Source of the DNA: Tannerella sp.
GTDB taxonomy: Bacteria; Bacteroidota; Bacteroidia; Bacteroidales; Tannerellaceae
Assembly: GCA_031263835.1 (NCBI GenBank)
Contig: JAISEZ010000109.1
Location: 1 to 6,530, forward strand
Length of the DNA stretch: 6,530 nucleotides
Reading direction: 5' to 3'
The translations under genes were made by a program, and so were the position numbers. Under the pieces are notes generated by a model, which saw nothing but the letters and a program-made list of their open reading frames with translations, made no database searches and was not told where the DNA came from. Below, piece after piece: positions 5,812 through 6,530 of the stretch (positions within the stretch are counted from its first letter, which is position 1; each line of letters opens with the position of its first letter).

Positions 5812-6530
5812 ATGGACAAGAATATAGATATTACATTGAAAATATGGCGTCAGCGAGGCCCGAAGGAAAAGGGCGCCTTCGAGACGCACCAGTTGAAGGG
5901 GATTTCGCAGGGGAGTTCCTTCCTCGAGATGCTGGACGTGCTCAACGAGCAGTTGATTGGCGCGGGCAGGGAGCCTGTCTTTTTTGACCACGACTGTCGC
6001 GAAGGCATCTGCGGGATGTGTTCGCTCTACATCGACGGCCGTCCGCACGGGCCGGATACGGAAATCACGACCTGCCAGCTCCACATGCGCAAGTTTGCGG
6101 ACGGGGCGACGATTACGGTCGAGCCGTGGCGTTCGGCCGGTTTCCCGGTGATACGCGACCTGACGGTCGACCGCCAGGCGTATGACAAAATCATACAGGC
6201 CGGCGGTTTCGTGTCGGTAAACACCGGCGGCGTGCCCGACGCCAACGCGATACCCGTCCCGAAGGACAGGGCCGACCTGGCCATGGACGCGGCGGCATGC
6301 ATCGGCTGCGGCGCCTGTGCGGCGGCCTGCAAGAACGGTTCGGCGATGCTCTTCGTCTCGGCCAAGGTGAGCCAGCTCGCGCTGCTCCCGCAGGGACGCG
6401 TCGAAGCCGCCCGGCGTGCCAGGGCGATGGTGGCCAGGATGGACGAACTGGGCTTCGGCAACTGTACCAACACCCGCGCATGTGAAGCGGAATGTCCGAA
6501 AAGCATCTCGGTGACGAACATCGCCCGCCT
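5812..6530 (+). CDS. sdhB: Succinate dehydrogenase/fumarate reductase iron-sulfur subunit (partial, 3' end beyond window)
   Basis: The frame is open to the window edge, giving 239 residues, probably all but the last dozen or so. The protein begins [17 protein letters not shown]. Its plant-type ferredoxin domain has C62, C67, C70 ([10 protein letters not shown]) and C88 for the [2Fe-2S] cluster. The C-terminal domain has [11 protein letters not shown] at 163-173, followed by C218, C224 and C228-P. By family analogy, C163, C166, C169 and C228 bind the [4Fe-4S] cluster, and C173, C218 and C224 the [3Fe-4S] cluster, so all eleven ligands are present. The subunit passes electrons between the SdhA flavin and the SdhC haems. 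The ATG follows sdhA by 16 A-rich bases without a Shine-Dalgarno sequence. Confidence 0.97.
   Translation, partial: MDKNIDITLKIWRQRGPKEKGAFETHQLKGISQGSSFLEMLDVLNEQLIGAGREPVFFDHDCREGICGMCSLYIDGRPHGPDTEITTCQLHMRKFADGATITVEPWRSAGFPVIRDLTVDRQAYDKIIQAGGFVSVNTGGVPDANAIPVPKDRADLAMDAAACIGCGACAAACKNGSAMLFVSAKVSQLALLPQGRVEAARRARAMVARMDELGFGNCTNTRACEAECPKSISVTNIAR

Overview
The window looks like chromosomal DNA from a member of the Bacteroidota, most likely order Bacteroidales. Three observations support this. Several genes are preceded by the phylum's -7 promoter element TAnnTTTG, in one case with a TTTG -33 element 19 bases away. The order rpsF-rpsR-rplI has no ssb between rpsF and rpsR. The succinate dehydrogenase/fumarate reductase operon is of the single-membrane-subunit (SdhC-SdhA-SdhB) type, and most start codons lack a Shine-Dalgarno sequence. 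The sdh genes are visibly GC-richer than the ribosomal-protein genes. A GC-rich Bacteroidales lineage such as Rikenellaceae/Alistipes is possible, but I cannot prove the genus.

Layout. The left third (1-1354) is transcribed leftward. From right to left it holds a tRNA-Glu(UUC), rpsT (bS20), a second tRNA-Glu (CUC), a decayed fragment of a hicA toxin, an intact hicB-type antitoxin, and, at the very edge, a promoter and the first seven codons of what looks like lysS. A divergent intergenic region (1355-1670) carries a promoter in each direction. Rightward, rpsF (bS6), rpsR (bS18) and rplI (bL9) form a tight operon (1671-2780). A 347-base gap rich in hairpins follows. Then comes a second rightward operon, sdhC-sdhA-sdhB (3128 to beyond the window), encoding the di-heme cytochrome b, flavoprotein and iron-sulfur subunits of succinate:quinone oxidoreductase. 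The sdhB gene runs off the right edge.

How the genes work together. The left and middle parts supply the translation machinery: two Glu tRNAs, three 30S proteins and one 50S protein. The right part couples the citric-acid branch (succinate/fumarate) to the quinone pool. No novel mobile or defence system is visible. The most interesting point is a very strong Shine-Dalgarno sequence embedded in the end of rpsF just ahead of rpsR. This is notable because Bacteroidota ribosomes normally ignore such sequences, and bS6 and bS18 are two of the proteins that hide the anti-SD tail. The hicB antitoxin beside a truncated hicA is the other point worth checking.
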